NCBI GenBank assembly: GCA_947306475.1
Contig: CAMZGS010000010.1
Location: forward strand, 62,001 to 126,000
DNA from: an uncultured Comamonas sp.
GTDB lineage: Bacteria > Pseudomonadota > Gammaproteobacteria > Burkholderiales > Burkholderiaceae_C
DNA: 64,000 nt
Direction: 5' to 3'
A program made the translations under genes and the position numbers. Under the pieces are notes generated by a model, which worked only from the letters and a program-made list of their open reading frames with translations, did not search any database and was not told the origin of the DNA. This document shows positions 18,941 to 28,993 of this stretch, piece after piece (the first letter of the stretch is position 1; the number at the start of each line of letters is the position of its first letter).

Positions 18941-21175
18941 TTACGCCAGGCTGGCGATGGCCGCATTGAAGGTGGCGCTGGGGCGCATCACGGCGTCCAG
19001 CTTGGTCGGGTCGGGCAGGTAGTAGCCGCCAATGTCGGCAGGTTTGCCTTGCACGGCGGTCAGCTCGGCCACGATGGCGGCTTCGTTTTCGGCAAGCTGC
19101 CTGGCCAGAGGAGCAAACTTGGCGGCCAGGGCGGCATCCTCGGTCTGCTCGGCCAGTGCCTGGGCCCAGTACAGGGTCAGGTAGAACTGGCTGCCACGGT
19201 TGTCGATCTGGCCGACGCGGCGGGCCGGCGACTTGTTCTCTTCCAGCAGCTTGCCGGTGGCCTGGTCCAGCGTCTTGGCCAGCAGCTTGGCCTGGGCATT
19301 GTTGTTCTTGATGCCCAGGTCTTCCAGCGACACGGCCAGCGCCAGGAATTCACCCAGCGAGTCCCAACGCAGGTAGTTCTCTTCCAGCAGCTGCTGCACG
19401 TGCTTGGGCGCGGAGCCACCAGCACCGGTTTCGTACATGCCGCCACCAGCCATCAGCGGCACGATGGACAGCATCTTGGCCGAGGTGCCCAGTTCCAGAA
19501 TCGGGAACAGGTCGGTCAGGTAGTCGCGCAGGATGTTGCCGGTCACCGAAATGGTGTCCAGGCCACGGGCGACGCGCTCCAGGGTGTAACGCATGGCGCG
19601 CACCTGGCTCATGATCTGGATGTTCAGGCCGGTGGTGTCGTGGTCCTTCAGGTAGGTTTCCACTTTCTTGATCAGCTCGGCTTCGTGCGGACGGTAGGGG
19701 TCCAGCCAGAACACGGCGGGCATGCCGGAGTTGCGGGCACGCGTGACGGCCAGCTTGACCCAGTCGCGCACGGCAGCGTCCTTGACCTGGCACATGCGCC
19801 AGATGTCGCCCTCTTCCACGTTCTGGCTCAGCAGCACTTCGCCGGTGGCGATGTCCACGATGTCGGCCACGCCGTCTTCGGGGATTTCAAAGGTCTTGTC
19901 GTGGCTGCCGTATTCCTCGGCCTTTTGCGCCATCAGGCCCACGTTGGGCACGGTGCCCATGGTGCGGGGATCGAAGTTGCCGTGCCACTTGCAGAAGTTG
20001 ATCATCTCCTGATAGATGCGGGCGAAGGTCGATTCAGGCATCACGGCCTTGCAGTCGTACTGCTTGCCGTCAGCGCCCCACATCTTGCCGCCGGCGCGGA
20101 TCATGGCGGGCATGGAGGCATCCACGATGATGTCGTTGGGCGAGTGGAAGTTGGTGATGCCCTTGGCCGAATCGACCATGGCCAGCTCGGGACGGTGCTC
20201 GTGGCAGGCGTGCAGGTCCTGGATGATTTCGTCGCGCAGCGAGGTGGGCAGGGTCTGGATCTTTTCGTAGAGCGTGGCCATGCCGTTGTTGACATTGATG
20301 CCCAGCTCATCGAACAGCTTGCCGTGCTTCTCGAAGGCTTCCTTGTAGTAGATCTTCACGCAGTGGCCGAACACGATGGGGTGCGAGACCTTCATCATCG
20401 TGGCCTTGACGTGCAGCGAGAACAGGATGCCGGCGTCCTTGCAGTCCTGCAGTTCCTTTTCGTAGAAGGCGCACAGCTCCTTCTTGCTCATGAACATGGA
20501 GTCGATGATCTCGCCTTCGAGCAGCTTGACCTTCTCCTTGAGCACGATGGTCTTGCCCGACTTGGTCTTGAGCACCATCTGCACGTCGCGGGCCTTGTCC
20601 AGGGTCATGGACTTTTCGCCGTGGTAGAAGTCGCCCTTGTGCATGTGCGACACGTGGGTCTGCGACCACTGCTTCCACTCGCCCATGGAGTGGGGGTTCT
20701 TGCGGGCGTAGTTCTTCACAGCCAGCGGAGCGCGGCGGTCGGAGTTGCCCTCACGCAGCACGGGGTTGACGGCCGAGCCCAGGCACTTGGCGTAGCGGGC
20801 CTTGATTTCCTTTTCGGCGTCGGTGGTGGGGCTTTCCGGATAGTCGGGGACGGCGTAGCCCTTGCTCTGCAGCTCCTTGATGGTGGCCACCAGCTGACCG
20901 ACCGAGGCGCTGATGTTGGGCAGCTTGATGATGTTGGCATCAGGCTCCAGGGTCTTCTTTCCCAGCTCAGCCAGGGTGTTGGGCACACGCTGCTCTTCGG
21001 TCAGGTAGTCGGGGAACTCGCCCAGGATACGGGCTGCCACGGAAATGTCGCTGGTCTCCACCTTCACACCAGCGGTGGCGGCAAAGGCCTGCACCACGGG
21101 CAGAAAGGCGCCGGTTGCCAGGCGGGGGGCTTCATCTGTCAGGGTGTAGATGATCGTCGGTTGCTGTGTAGTCAT
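18941..21175 (-). CDS. icd: NADP-dependent isocitrate dehydrogenase, monomeric type
   Basis: The enzyme oxidatively decarboxylates isocitrate to 2-oxoglutarate with NADP+ in the TCA cycle. Its 744 residues identify the monomeric IDH-II class (about 80 kDa), not the short dimeric type. Recognisable segments include the N-terminus [43 protein letters not shown] and [20 protein letters not shown]. It starts at ATG 21175 ([10 protein letters not shown]) and is monocistronic, with its own terminator. AcnB and Mdh of the same cycle are encoded at the right end of the window. Confidence 0.97.
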   Translation of the reverse strand: MTTQQPTIIYTLTDEAPRLATGAFLPVVQAFAATAGVKVETSDISVAARILGEFPDYLTEEQRVPNTLAELGKKTLEPDANIIKLPNISASVGQLVATIKELQSKGYAVPDYPESPTTDAEKEIKARYAKCLGSAVNPVLREGNSDRRAPLAVKNYARKNPHSMGEWKQWSQTHVSHMHKGDFYHGEKSMTLDKARDVQMVLKTKSGKTIVLKEKVKLLEGEIIDSMFMSKKELCAFYEKELQDCKDAGILFSLHVKATMMKVSHPIVFGHCVKIYYKEAFEKHGKLFDELGINVNNGMATLYEKIQTLPTSLRDEIIQDLHACHEHRPELAMVDSAKGITNFHSPNDIIVDASMPAMIRAGGKMWGADGKQYDCKAVMPESTFARIYQEMINFCKWHGNFDPRTMGTVPNVGLMAQKAEEYGSHDKTFEIPEDGVADIVDIATGEVLLSQNVEEGDIWRMCQVKDAAVRDWVKLAVTRARNSGMPAVFWLDPYRPHEAELIKKVETYLKDHDTTGLNIQIMSQVRAMRYTLERVARGLDTISVTGNILRDYLTDLFPILELGTSAKMLSIVPLMAGGGMYETGAGGSAPKHVQQLLEENYLRWDSLGEFLALAVSLEDLGIKNNNAQAKLLAKTLDQATGKLLEENKSPARRVGQIDNRGSQFYLTLYWAQALAEQTEDAALAAKFAPLARQLAENEAAIVAELTAVQGKPADIGGYYLPDPTKLDAVMRPSATFNAAIASLA

Positions 21176-21546
21176 CGCTTGCTTTTGGCTCTATAGGGTT
21201 GCTGCAGACATGGGCCGTGTTCTGGGTACACACCACGATTGTCGGGTACTGGAGCTCGGCCGTCCTCCACGGAAGCCTCGTGCAACTGCCGACGCGCGCC
21301 AGCTTGTGACCGGGTGCTTTTCGCATCATTGCAATCGACTTCCACCATGCAAAATTCTAACCGCTATCGGCGGAAGCACCCAACTCTTATACAAGACCTT
21401 CCAAAAAATTCTTCTATAAGACCCGGGTTTACACCGAGGTACGCGGCAGAAAGCTGGGACATCGAGCGTAAAAAAACCCGCTGGTTTTCACCAGCGGGTT
21501 TACAGGCATGCCCCGGATGCGTGCACCCGGCAGGCAGAAGGCGCAC
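21176..21546. other. 371-bp region between icd start and sodB end
   Basis: This stretch must hold the icd promoter, read leftward, and the sodB terminator at 21475-21500. The part near 21380-21430 is AT-rich with two TATAAG-like hexamers on the minus strand, a plausible promoter area, but no convincing paired -35 was identified. No coding sequence is recognised. Confidence 0.5.
21475..21500 (-). terminator. Intrinsic terminator of sodB
   Basis: AACCCGCTGG pairs perfectly with CCAGCGGGTT around a 6-base loop. On the minus strand it is followed by a run of T. It lies about 46 bases past the sodB stop codon. Confidence 0.85.
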
Positions 21547-22131
21547 TCAGGCGGCAAAGTTGGCCTGGGCGAAGTCCCAGTTGGCCAGGTGGTTCAGGAA
21601 CACTTCCACGAACTTGGGACGGGCATTGCGGTAGTCGATGTAGTAGGCGTGCTCCCACACGTCCACCGTCAGCAGAGCCTTGTCGGCGGTGGTCAAAGGT
21701 GTGCCGGCAGGGCCGGTGTTGACGATGTCCACGCTGCCATCGGGCTTCTTCACCAACCAGGTCCAGCCGGAACCAAAGTTGCCCACGGCCGACTTGGTGA
21801 ACTCTTCCTTGAACTTGTCGAAGCTGCCCCACTTGGCGTTGATGGCATCCAGCAGAGCGCCAGTAGGAGCACCACCGCCCTGGGGTTTCATGCAGTTCCA
21901 GAAGAAGGTGTGGTTCCAGATCTGCGCTGCGTTGTTGTAGATGCCGCCGGAAGACTTCTTGACGATTTCTTCCAGGTCCATGTTTTCAAACTCGGTACCT
22001 TTTTGCAGGTTGTTCAGGTTGACCACATAGGCGTTGTGGTGCTTGCCATGGTGGAACTCCAGGGTTTCCTGGCTGTAGTGGGGTGCCAGGGCATCAATGG
22101 CATAAGGCAGGGGGGGCAGGGTATGTTCCAT
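21547..22131 (-). CDS. sodB: Superoxide dismutase, iron type
   Basis: SodB converts superoxide to hydrogen peroxide and oxygen in the cytoplasm. The 194-residue protein has all four metal ligands in standard places: H27 (LEFHHGKHH), H74 (IWNHTFFW), D157 and H161 ([11 protein letters not shown]). The sequence around residues 66-80 ([13 protein letters not shown]) and its length are typical of Fe-SOD. The frame is open upstream to 22272, but the ATG at 22131 ([10 protein letters not shown]) matches the family start and has an AGAGGAAA Shine-Dalgarno. It is monocistronic, with a terminator after it. Confidence 0.96.
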   Translation of the reverse strand: MEHTLPPLPYAIDALAPHYSQETLEFHHGKHHNAYVVNLNNLQKGTEFENMDLEEIVKKSSGGIYNNAAQIWNHTFFWNCMKPQGGGAPTGALLDAINAKWGSFDKFKEEFTKSAVGNFGSGWTWLVKKPDGSVDIVNTGPAGTPLTTADKALLTVDVWEHAYYIDYRNARPKFVEVFLNHLANWDFAQANFAA

Positions 22132-22285
22132 GGTGTTTCCTCTTGATAGTTGGTTGTTGCGCAAAAAATCGTGCAGCGTGTTTTTTTGACGCAGCGCAAA
22201 AAACGCTACGCGGCCATTGTAAGAACAAGCGCCCAAAACCTGAGGGCCGTCACTTGTAAGCCCGCACAACATATGTCCGGTGCAG

Positions 22286-23599
22286 CTACAACAGGCGCGG
22301 CTGCACCACCGTCACGTCCACACGCCCATCGGCCAGATGCACCTGCAGTGCTGATCCCACGGGGGCCTGCGCCACGCGCGTGACGCTCTGGCCGTGCACG
22401 TCGGTCACCAGCGCAAAGCCGCGCTCCAGCACATGCTGTGGGTTGAGCAGCTCCAGGCGCTGCTGCAGCAGTACCAACTGCTGGCGGCGCTGCTGTAGCC
22501 AGGCTTGCGTTTTTTGAACCAAATCACGTTCAAACCCTTGCTGGACAAGCGCCAGTCGCTGTAATTTTGATTGCATTAGAGCCTGCAACTGCTGGCCCTG
22601 ACGCTGGCAGTGCATGCGCTGGTGTGCCAGCAATGCGCCGCGTTTGCCCAGGCGCAATGCCAGGCTATCCAGCCCTTGCTGCTGCGCTTGCAGGCGTTGC
22701 TGCACACGCAGCTGCAGGCGGCTGTGCAGGTGCTGCAGCTGCTGCAGACAATCGCTGCGCGCCGGTGCGGCCAACTCGGCGGCGGCCGTGGGGGTAGGTG
22801 CGCGCACATCGGCGCAAAAGTCGGCAATGGTGAAATCGGTCTCATGCCCCACCCCACTGATGATGGGCACGGGACTGGCCACAATGGTGTGCGCCAGCGC
22901 CTCGTCGTTGAAGGCCCACAGATCCTCCATGGAACCACCACCGCGCACCAGCAGGATGGCATCGATGTGGGGCACGCCACTTTGGCCACTGCGCCGCACC
23001 AGGGCGTAGAGCTGCTCCAGCGCAGCGCGCAGCGACTGTGGCGCTTCTTGCCCCTGCACCTGCGCAGGCGCCAGCACCACTGGAATGTGCGGCACGCGCC
23101 GCTGCAAGGCAGTGACCACATCGTGCAAGGCAGCGGCGCCCAAAGAGGTCACCAGACCCAACCCACGCGGCATGGCAGGCAGGGGACGCTTGCGCTGTGC
23201 ATCAAACAATCCCTGGGCCTGCAGGCGTTCCTTGAGGCGCAAGAACTGCTCCATCCACGCACCCTGGCCTGCACGTTCCAGACTTTCAACAATCAGTTGC
23301 AAATCGCCGCGTGCCTCATACACCCCCAGCTGGCCCTGCAACTGCATCACATCACCATCGCGCGGCACAAAGTCCAGCTGCTGGGCTGCACGACGAAACA
23401 TGACGCAGCGCAGCTGACCGCCTTCATCCTTGATGGAAAAGTAGCAGTGACCGCTGGCGGCACGCGAAAAACCGGAGATTTCGCCGCGCACGCGCACCGG
23501 GTTGAAGCGGGCCTGCAGGCTGTCGGCAATGGCACGGCACAGCGCCGCCACCGTCCAGACGTGGGATGCGGCCGGAGCCGCCAGGGAAGAAAACGACAT
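22286..23599 (-). CDS. xseA: Exodeoxyribonuclease VII large subunit
   Basis: XseA is the catalytic subunit of exonuclease VII, which digests single-stranded DNA from both ends in repair and recombination. The 437-residue protein starts at ATG 23599 ([10 protein letters not shown]) and shows an N-terminal OB-fold ([21 protein letters not shown]), the conserved [16 protein letters not shown] and [18 protein letters not shown] motifs, then a long coiled-coil rich in Gln, Leu and Arg. Codons 341-357 within that coiled coil are encoded by DNA matching the dispersed 30-bp repeat of this genome, so the region tolerated an insertion or the resemblance is chance. xseB is encoded about 5.5 kb to the left. 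Confidence 0.94.
   Translation of the reverse strand: MSFSSLAAPAASHVWTVAALCRAIADSLQARFNPVRVRGEISGFSRAASGHCYFSIKDEGGQLRCVMFRRAAQQLDFVPRDGDVMQLQGQLGVYEARGDLQLIVESLERAGQGAWMEQFLRLKERLQAQGLFDAQRKRPLPAMPRGLGLVTSLGAAALHDVVTALQRRVPHIPVVLAPAQVQGQEAPQSLRAALEQLYALVRRSGQSGVPHIDAILLVRGGGSMEDLWAFNDEALAHTIVASPVPIISGVGHETDFTIADFCADVRAPTPTAAAELAAPARSDCLQQLQHLHSRLQLRVQQRLQAQQQGLDSLALRLGKRGALLAHQRMHCQRQGQQLQALMQSKLQRLALVQQGFERDLVQKTQAWLQQRRQQLVLLQQRLELLNPQHVLERGFALVTDVHGQSVTRVAQAPVGSALQVHLADGRVDVTVVQPRLL
22532..22561 (-). repeat. Dispersed 30-bp repeat inside the xseA coding region
   Basis: On the minus strand the core reads CAGCGACTGGCGCTTGTCC and ends AGCAAGGGTTT, with the A/T-rich flank ATCAAAATTA just before it. 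Its 3' two thirds are almost identical to the intergenic copy at 47509-47538. It is read in frame as residues about 347-356 of XseA. Confidence 0.6.
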
Positions 23600-23725
23600 G
23601 GAAATGAAAACGCAAAAACTGCGGCGCCAGAGGAGCCCAGCCACCACACAACTGCCCCAACCCCCAGGGCAGCTGGTCCATAATCACGGGCTGATTTCCA
23701 CACACCTAGCGCGGAGAAGAACAAG

Positions 23726-24355
23726 TTGCTGTCCATCATACAGGCCGCTGGCTGGCCGATCTGGCCCCTGATTGCATGCTCCATCCTAGCCCTGGCGCTG
23801 ATTGTCGAGCGTTTCATTTCCCTCAAGACCAGCAAGATCACCCCCCCGAACTTGCTTGAGGAAGCTGTCTCCGTGTCACGCCAGAGCGTGCCCGACCAGC
23901 AGGTTGTGGAACAGCTGGCCCAGAACAGCGTGCTGGGCGAAGTCCTGGCCAGCGGTCTGCGCGCCGTGGCCAACACCCCCCGAATCAGCGAAGAAGACCT
24001 GCGCGCCCACATGGAAGGCGCCGGACGCTCCGCAGCGCACAAACTGGAGCGCTATCTGGGCGCGCTGGCCACCATCGCCTCGGCAGCCCCCCTGCTGGGC
24101 CTGCTGGGTACGGTGATCGGCATGATCGAGATCTTCGGCTCACAGGCTGGCAGCGGTGCCGTGGGCACCGGCAACCCCGCGCAACTGGCGCATGGCATTT
24201 CGGTGGCCCTGTACAACACCGCCTTCGGTCTGATCGTGGCCATTCCGGCGCTGATCTTCTGGCGCTACTTCCGTGCCCGCGTGGACAGCTACCTGCTCAA
24301 CCTGGAGCTGGCCAGTGAGCAGTTCGTGCGCCACCTGCTGCGCCTGCGCGGCTGA
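23726..24355 (+). CDS. exbB: ExbB/TolQ-family proton channel subunit
   Basis: ExbB forms the inner-membrane channel that, with ExbD, uses proton flow to energise TonB-dependent or Tol-type transport. The 209 residues hold an N-terminal helix (IWPLIACSILALALIVERF), then a cytoplasmic region and two further helices with the conserved LLGLLGTVIGMIEIF and ALYNTAFGLIVAIPALIF. Translation starts at TTG 23726, supported by a GGAGAAGA Shine-Dalgarno; no suitable ATG exists. It heads a + strand cluster exbB-exbD-lpxK-Trm112-kdsB. No tonB is present, so the TonB or Tol partner is undetermined. Confidence 0.9.
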   Translation: MLSIIQAAGWPIWPLIACSILALALIVERFISLKTSKITPPNLLEEAVSVSRQSVPDQQVVEQLAQNSVLGEVLASGLRAVANTPRISEEDLRAHMEGAGRSAAHKLERYLGALATIASAAPLLGLLGTVIGMIEIFGSQAGSGAVGTGNPAQLAHGISVALYNTAFGLIVAIPALIFWRYFRARVDSYLLNLELASEQFVRHLLRLRG

Positions 24356-24379
24356 TAGCGCCAGAAGGAGCGCATCGCC

Positions 24380-24811
24380 ATGGCCATGAACTTTCGCAAG
24401 CACCGCACGCAAGAGCCTGAGATCAACCTCATCCCCTTCATCGACGTGCTGCTGGTGATCCTCATCTTTCTGATGCTGACCACCACCTACAGCAAATTCA
24501 CCGAGCTGCAACTGACCCTGCCCAGCGCCGACACCGAACAGATGCGCGACCGCCCGCGTGAGCTGATCGTCAGCATCGGTGCCGATGGGCGTTACGTGAT
24601 CAACAAGACCGAGCTGGAAAACCGCAGCGTTGACAGCATCGCTGCGGCCATGAGCAGCGCCGCTCCGGCAGGCAGTGACAGCGTGGTCATCATCAGCGCC
24701 GACGCCAACGCGCCCCACCAGTCCGTGGTCTCGGCCATGGAAGCTGCGCGCCGTGCCGGGTTGTCGCAAATCACCTTTGCCACCCAATCCTCTGCGGCGG
24801 CTGGCCAGTAA
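24380..24811 (+). CDS. exbD: ExbD/TolR-family proton channel subunit
   Basis: ExbD is the single-pass partner of ExbB. Its 143 residues contain the signature NLIPFIDVLLVILIF, with the proton-carrying aspartate at about D22, followed by a periplasmic domain. It starts 24 bp after exbB; MAMNF (24380) and MNF (24386) are alternative starts. In betaproteobacteria this pair is often placed ahead of lpxK and kdsB, as here. Confidence 0.92.
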   Translation: MAMNFRKHRTQEPEINLIPFIDVLLVILIFLMLTTTYSKFTELQLTLPSADTEQMRDRPRELIVSIGADGRYVINKTELENRSVDSIAAAMSSAAPAGSDSVVIISADANAPHQSVVSAMEAARRAGLSQITFATQSSAAAGQ

Positions 24812-24843
24812 TCGGCCGGCCCGCCGCCACCAGGTCCGGCGCC

Positions 24844-25848
24844 ATGGATAGCAACCGCCTGCGCCGCATGTGGCACAGCCGACACTGGCCCGCCTGGGCC
24901 TGGCTGCCACTGGCGTGGCTATACGGCGCCCTGGCCTGGCTGGCACGGCTGGGCTACCGCCTTGGGCTGCGCCGGGCCCGGCACGCTGGCATTCCCACCA
25001 TCGTTATCGGCAACGTGATTGCCGGCGGTGCCGGCAAGACACCTGTCACCCTGGCCACTGTGCAACATCTGCAAGCGCGCGGCTGGCGCCCCGGCATCGT
25101 GGCGCGCGGCTACGGGCGCACACTGCGCGATTGCCGCCAGGTGCACCCCGACAGCCCCCCCGAAGCCGTAGGAGACGAGCCTCTGCTGCTGGCCCGGACC
25201 AGCGCGGTGCCGGTGTACGTGGCACCGCAACGCATCGAAGCAGCCCGCGCGCTGCGCACCGCCCACCCCGAGGTGGACATACTGGTCTGCGACGACGGCC
25301 TGCAACACCATGCCTTGAAGCGTGACCTGGAGATCTGTGTCTTCAACGACCAGGGCATTGGCAACGGCTGGCTGTTGCCTGCCGGCCCACTGCGTGAACC
25401 CTGGCCGCGCCCCGTGGATGCCATCCTGCATGCGGGCGCCTGTCCCACCCTGCCGACACCCGACACCGCCCACTTTGCCATGCGGCGCCGCCTGGCACCC
25501 TATGCCCTTGGTGCCGACGGGCGCCGTCATCCTCTGGCCGAACTGCAAACGCGCCCCCTGCATGCCCTTGCAGCCATTGCCCGGCCGGAAGACTTCTTTG
25601 CCATGCTGCGCGCCCAGGGGTTGACGCTGGCCCATACGGAAAGCCTGCCGGATCACTTTGATTTCAGGAGCTGGAAGCGCCCGGCTGGCAAGGGCTACAC
25701 CCTGATTTGCACCGAAAAAGACGCCACCAAGCTGTGGCCCCTGTATCCCGATGCCCTGGCCGTGCCGCTAGTACTGGAGATTGAGCCTGGCTACAGCCAG
25801 TGGCTGGATGGGCAATTGCAGCGCCTATCATCGGCTTCCTTCACCTGA
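24844..25848 (+). CDS. lpxK: Tetraacyldisaccharide 4'-kinase
   Basis: LpxK phosphorylates the lipid A precursor disaccharide at the 4' position at the inner membrane, the sixth step of lipid A synthesis. The 334-residue protein has a hydrophobic N-terminal segment, the Walker A motif GGAGKT at 61-66, VARGYGR shortly after, and the conserved DDGLQHHAL segment. It follows exbD by 32 bp and precedes the Trm112-like gene and kdsB, so lipid A and Kdo steps share a cluster. Confidence 0.96.
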   Translation: MDSNRLRRMWHSRHWPAWAWLPLAWLYGALAWLARLGYRLGLRRARHAGIPTIVIGNVIAGGAGKTPVTLATVQHLQARGWRPGIVARGYGRTLRDCRQVHPDSPPEAVGDEPLLLARTSAVPVYVAPQRIEAARALRTAHPEVDILVCDDGLQHHALKRDLEICVFNDQGIGNGWLLPAGPLREPWPRPVDAILHAGACPTLPTPDTAHFAMRRRLAPYALGADGRRHPLAELQTRPLHALAAIARPEDFFAMLRAQGLTLAHTESLPDHFDFRSWKRPAGKGYTLICTEKDATKLWPLYPDALAVPLVLEIEPGYSQWLDGQLQRLSSASFT

Positions 25849-25881
25849 TGGCCTTTTCCGCCTTTTCTTCCTCTGCCTGCT

Positions 25882-26073
25882 ATGGATCCCAAACTGCTTG
25901 AAATTCTGGTCTGCCCCGTCACCAAGGGCCCCCTGACCTACGACCGCGAACGCCAGGAGCTGCTCTCGCGCAGCGCGCGTCTGGCCTATCCGATACGCGA
26001 TGGCATCCCCATCCTGCTGGAAGACGAAGCTCGCACCCTGAGCGACGACGAGCTGGAGCAACTGGCCAAATGA
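25882..26073 (+). CDS. Trm112-family small protein (YcaR-like)
   Basis: A 63-residue protein with the Trm112/UPF0434 pattern [18 protein letters not shown]...[10 protein letters not shown]. In this subfamily the zinc-binding cysteines are partly lost; only one cysteine (C11) remains here. Its stop overlaps the kdsB start (ATGA). The conserved lpxK-ycaR-kdsB order is well known, but its role in lipopolysaccharide synthesis is not established. Confidence 0.9.
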   Translation: MDPKLLEILVCPVTKGPLTYDRERQELLSRSARLAYPIRDGIPILLEDEARTLSDDELEQLAK

Positions 26074-26861
26074 CCACCCAAGTGACCACGGCAGCGCGCT
26101 TTCACGTACTGATCCCGGCACGCCTGTCTTCCAGCCGCCTGCCCAACAAACCTCTGGCCGACATCTGCGGCCTGCCCATGGTGGTGCGCGTGGCCCGGCA
26201 GGCGCAGCGCAGTGCCGCCGCCCAGGTGGTGGTTGCCGCCGACAGCCCGGCCATTGCGCAGGCCTGTGCTACCCACGGCGTCCGCGCCGTCCTCACGGAT
26301 CCGGAGCATCCCAGCGGCAGCGACCGCTTGGCACAGGCCTGCGCCCTGCTGGGGCTGGAGGGCGATGACGTGGTGGTCAACGTGCAGGGCGACGAGCCGC
26401 TCATCGACCCGGCGCTGATCGATGCCGTTGCCAACACACTGCACCAGCACCCCAGCGCCAGCATGAGCACGGCGGCCCACCCCATCAGCGCATACGCAGA
26501 CTACCTCAACCCCAACGTGGTGAAGGTGGTGTGCAACGCCCAGGGACTGGCACATTACTTCAGCCGCGCCCCCATCCCCTGGTGCCGCGACCAGGCCGAC
26601 ACGCCCTGGTGGGACCGGCACCCCGACAGGGCACCACTGCGCCACATTGGCATCTATGCCTACCGCGCGACGTTCCTGCGCCAGTTCCCCCTGCTGACGC
26701 CGGCCCCCACCGAGCAGATCGAGGCGCTGGAGCAACTGCGCGCTCTGTGGCACGGTCACGCCATCGCCGTGCACACCACGCAAAGCGCCCCAGGTCCCGG
26801 GGTGGATACCCAGGAAGACCTGGAGCGCGTGCGTCAGCTGCTGCAACAGGCGGGCGGCTGA
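26070..26861 (+). CDS. kdsB: 3-deoxy-manno-octulosonate cytidylyltransferase
   Basis: KdsB activates Kdo as CMP-Kdo, the donor for WaaA, whose gene is also in this window. The 263 residues include the nucleotide-binding [14 protein letters not shown] near the N-terminus, [14 protein letters not shown] and [13 protein letters not shown] in the core, and [12 protein letters not shown] near the end. It overlaps the preceding small gene by 4 bases and is last in the exbB-kdsB cluster. Confidence 0.97.
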   Translation: MTTQVTTAARFHVLIPARLSSSRLPNKPLADICGLPMVVRVARQAQRSAAAQVVVAADSPAIAQACATHGVRAVLTDPEHPSGSDRLAQACALLGLEGDDVVVNVQGDEPLIDPALIDAVANTLHQHPSASMSTAAHPISAYADYLNPNVVKVVCNAQGLAHYFSRAPIPWCRDQADTPWWDRHPDRAPLRHIGIYAYRATFLRQFPLLTPAPTEQIEALEQLRALWHGHAIAVHTTQSAPGPGVDTQEDLERVRQLLQQAGG

Positions 26862-26922
26862 GGGCAGCGCCACCCCCAACAAGAGCCCCATCCACCGCAC
26901 GCCCCAGCCGGGGCGCGCCTGC

Positions 26923-28527
26923 CTATGCCGACCAGGCCAGGGCTGGCGCAGCTGCTGGATCGGGCTCGACGACGTCGCTGCTGGCTTCTTCCGTGGCCGA
27001 CCCCAGATCGAACACCGCCACGGTCTGCACCAGCTCCTGTGCCTGCTGGCTCAGGCTGAGTGCGGCGGCGGCCATTTCTTCCACCAGGGCAGCGTTTTGC
27101 TGGGTGACCTGATCCATCTGCGCCACCGACTGATTGACCTGCTCCACGCCCTGACTTTGCTCTTCGCTGGCGGCAGTGATCTCTTCCATGATCTGCGCCA
27201 CCTGCGCGATGGACTGGACCACATCGACCATGATCCTGCCGGTCTGGTCCACTTCCCGCGTGCCGACCTGCACGCTGGCCATGCTGGAGTTGATCAGGTT
27301 CTTGATCTCGCGTGCGGCATCGGCGCTGCGCCCAGCCAGGGCCCGCACCTCGCTGGCCACCACGGCAAAGCCTCGCCCCTGCTCGCCAGCGCGCGCGGCT
27401 TCCACTGCGGCATTGAGCGCCAGGATGTTGGTCTGGAAGGCGATACCGTCGATCACACCGATGATGTCGCCAATGCGGCTGGCACTGGTCTGAATGTCCT
27501 GCATGGTGCGCACCACCGATTCCATGGCCTGCCCGCCCTGAGTGGCCACCTGGGTGGCCTTTTGCGACAGCTGGTTGGCCTGCTGGGCACTGCCCGCGTT
27601 GCGGCGCACCGCGATGCTGAGCTGCTCCATCGTGGCCGTGGTCTGCTGCAAGGCACTGGCCTGGCTTTCCGTGCGTGCCGACAGATCCTGATTGCTCTGG
27701 GCAATCTCCGCACTGGCCGTGGCAATGCCTTCCGAGCCCTGACGCACCCGCGCCACCACCCGCACCAGCCCGGACTGCATCTGCTTGAGCGACTGCAGCA
27801 GCCGCGCCGTCTCGCTTCTGCCGGTGGCTTGAATGTTCTGGGTCAGCTTGCCATCGGCCACCGCATCGGCCACGCGCACGGCATCGGCAATCGGTCGGGT
27901 AATGCTGCGAATGATCCACAGCGACAGAATCGTCGCCCCCACCAAAACCACCACAGTGGCCGTGCCAATACCCCAATACATATTGGTGACCGACTCCTTG
28001 GCCACATCCACTGATTGATTCATCAAATCATTTTGCATGTCCACCAAGGTCTTGATGGCATTCTGGTAGGCATCACGCTTGTTGGGCATCTCCAGAATCA
28101 TGAGATACAAGGCATCCTCCAGCCGCTTGGCACGCACCAGTTCTATGAAGCGGTCCTGTGCATCGATATATTTCTCTTCCGGCTCCTTCAACGCCTCCAG
28201 CGCTTCCTTTTCTGCATCCCCCATTTCCTGGGATTGCAGAAAACCCAGAGCTTCCCTGGTTCCACGTCGGGCAACAAGCAGCTTTTCGATCAAGTCCTCA
28301 TGGCTGGCACTTTCCTTGTAATGCAGCATGTGGCTGATCAGGACTTCCGTGACGTGCATGAACTCCTTGATCTGCTCCAGCTTGACCACCTTGGGATATT
28401 GCTTGTGAATGACCGATTCAAAATCGTCATGCAGATTCTTTGCTTTCCATAAGGATGCCGAGCTGATCAGAAACAAAAGCACCGCCATCAAACCGAAACC
28501 AATGTTCAGTTTGGTGCTGATCTTCAT
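26923..28527 (-). CDS. Methyl-accepting chemotaxis protein
   Basis: A 534-residue chemoreceptor. After a short cytoplasmic start (MKISTKLNIG) a transmembrane helix spans about 10-30, a four-helix-bundle sensor domain follows to about 185, a second helix spans about 190-212, then HAMP and a long signalling coiled coil. The kinase-contact hairpin EQGRGFAVVASEVRALAGRS is intact. The C-terminus ends without the NWETF-type pentapeptide that tethers CheR. Upstream ATG/GTG codons exist, but 28527 gives the normal N-terminus. No che genes are adjacent. It converges with kdsB. Confidence 0.93.
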   Translation of the reverse strand: MKISTKLNIGFGLMAVLLFLISSASLWKAKNLHDDFESVIHKQYPKVVKLEQIKEFMHVTEVLISHMLHYKESASHEDLIEKLLVARRGTREALGFLQSQEMGDAEKEALEALKEPEEKYIDAQDRFIELVRAKRLEDALYLMILEMPNKRDAYQNAIKTLVDMQNDLMNQSVDVAKESVTNMYWGIGTATVVVLVGATILSLWIIRSITRPIADAVRVADAVADGKLTQNIQATGRSETARLLQSLKQMQSGLVRVVARVRQGSEGIATASAEIAQSNQDLSARTESQASALQQTTATMEQLSIAVRRNAGSAQQANQLSQKATQVATQGGQAMESVVRTMQDIQTSASRIGDIIGVIDGIAFQTNILALNAAVEAARAGEQGRGFAVVASEVRALAGRSADAAREIKNLINSSMASVQVGTREVDQTGRIMVDVVQSIAQVAQIMEEITAASEEQSQGVEQVNQSVAQMDQVTQQNAALVEEMAAAALSLSQQAQELVQTVAVFDLGSATEEASSDVVEPDPAAAPALAWSA

Positions 28528-28993
28528 ATTGTCGATATTCACCTCAAGACTCCCAGGACAAGGGACAGCGCACATGCGCCACACAACGGTGCGCTACGTT
28601 ACTTGAACAAAAATTTACATTCATGCCCAAAAACCCAACACCCGACCGGGGTTTCTTGCAATTTCTGTCAACAGGAAGACTTTTCAGTCCATAAATACTG
28701 AAACACAAGGGGATCACAGCAGAAAATTCAAGGGATAACCCGAATATCTTTTCTTACAACAACGATTTTCACGGCGCAACTACGTACAACTACTTTTGGC
28801 AAAAACCCCTATACAAGAAAAACCACTGCGCGATAAGCAACGCCCCTCCACCAACGCCACGAAACACCCCATCCAGGCCATCCTGCCGCCCCACGAGCCC
28901 CATCCATCGCCCCGCGGGAAGGTGGCCATCGCCCTAAAATCGCCCAGCCGCCCCGTTGCGGCTGTTTTTGTTGGCGCTGCCCCGTTTGTCTTC
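28528..28993. other. 466-bp divergent intergenic region between the chemoreceptor gene and mfd
   Basis: The region should contain promoters for both genes. It is AT-richer near 28600-28790. A TTGACA hexamer lies on the minus strand at 28666-28671 with no good -10 at 17 bp. The mfd frame stays open back to 28796, but that part reads as low-complexity residues unlike Mfd. No gene or RNA is recognised. Confidence 0.5.

Noticed and set aside
18644-21196. An 850-codon open frame on the plus strand opposite icd
   Set aside because: It is the antisense shadow of icd in GC-rich DNA; the translation is His/Gly/Val-rich low complexity with no family motif, while icd is unmistakable.
28796-28993. A 66-codon N-terminal extension of Mfd
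   Set aside because: The extension is basic, Pro-rich and unlike Mfd. The ATG at 28994 gives the family-typical N-terminus.
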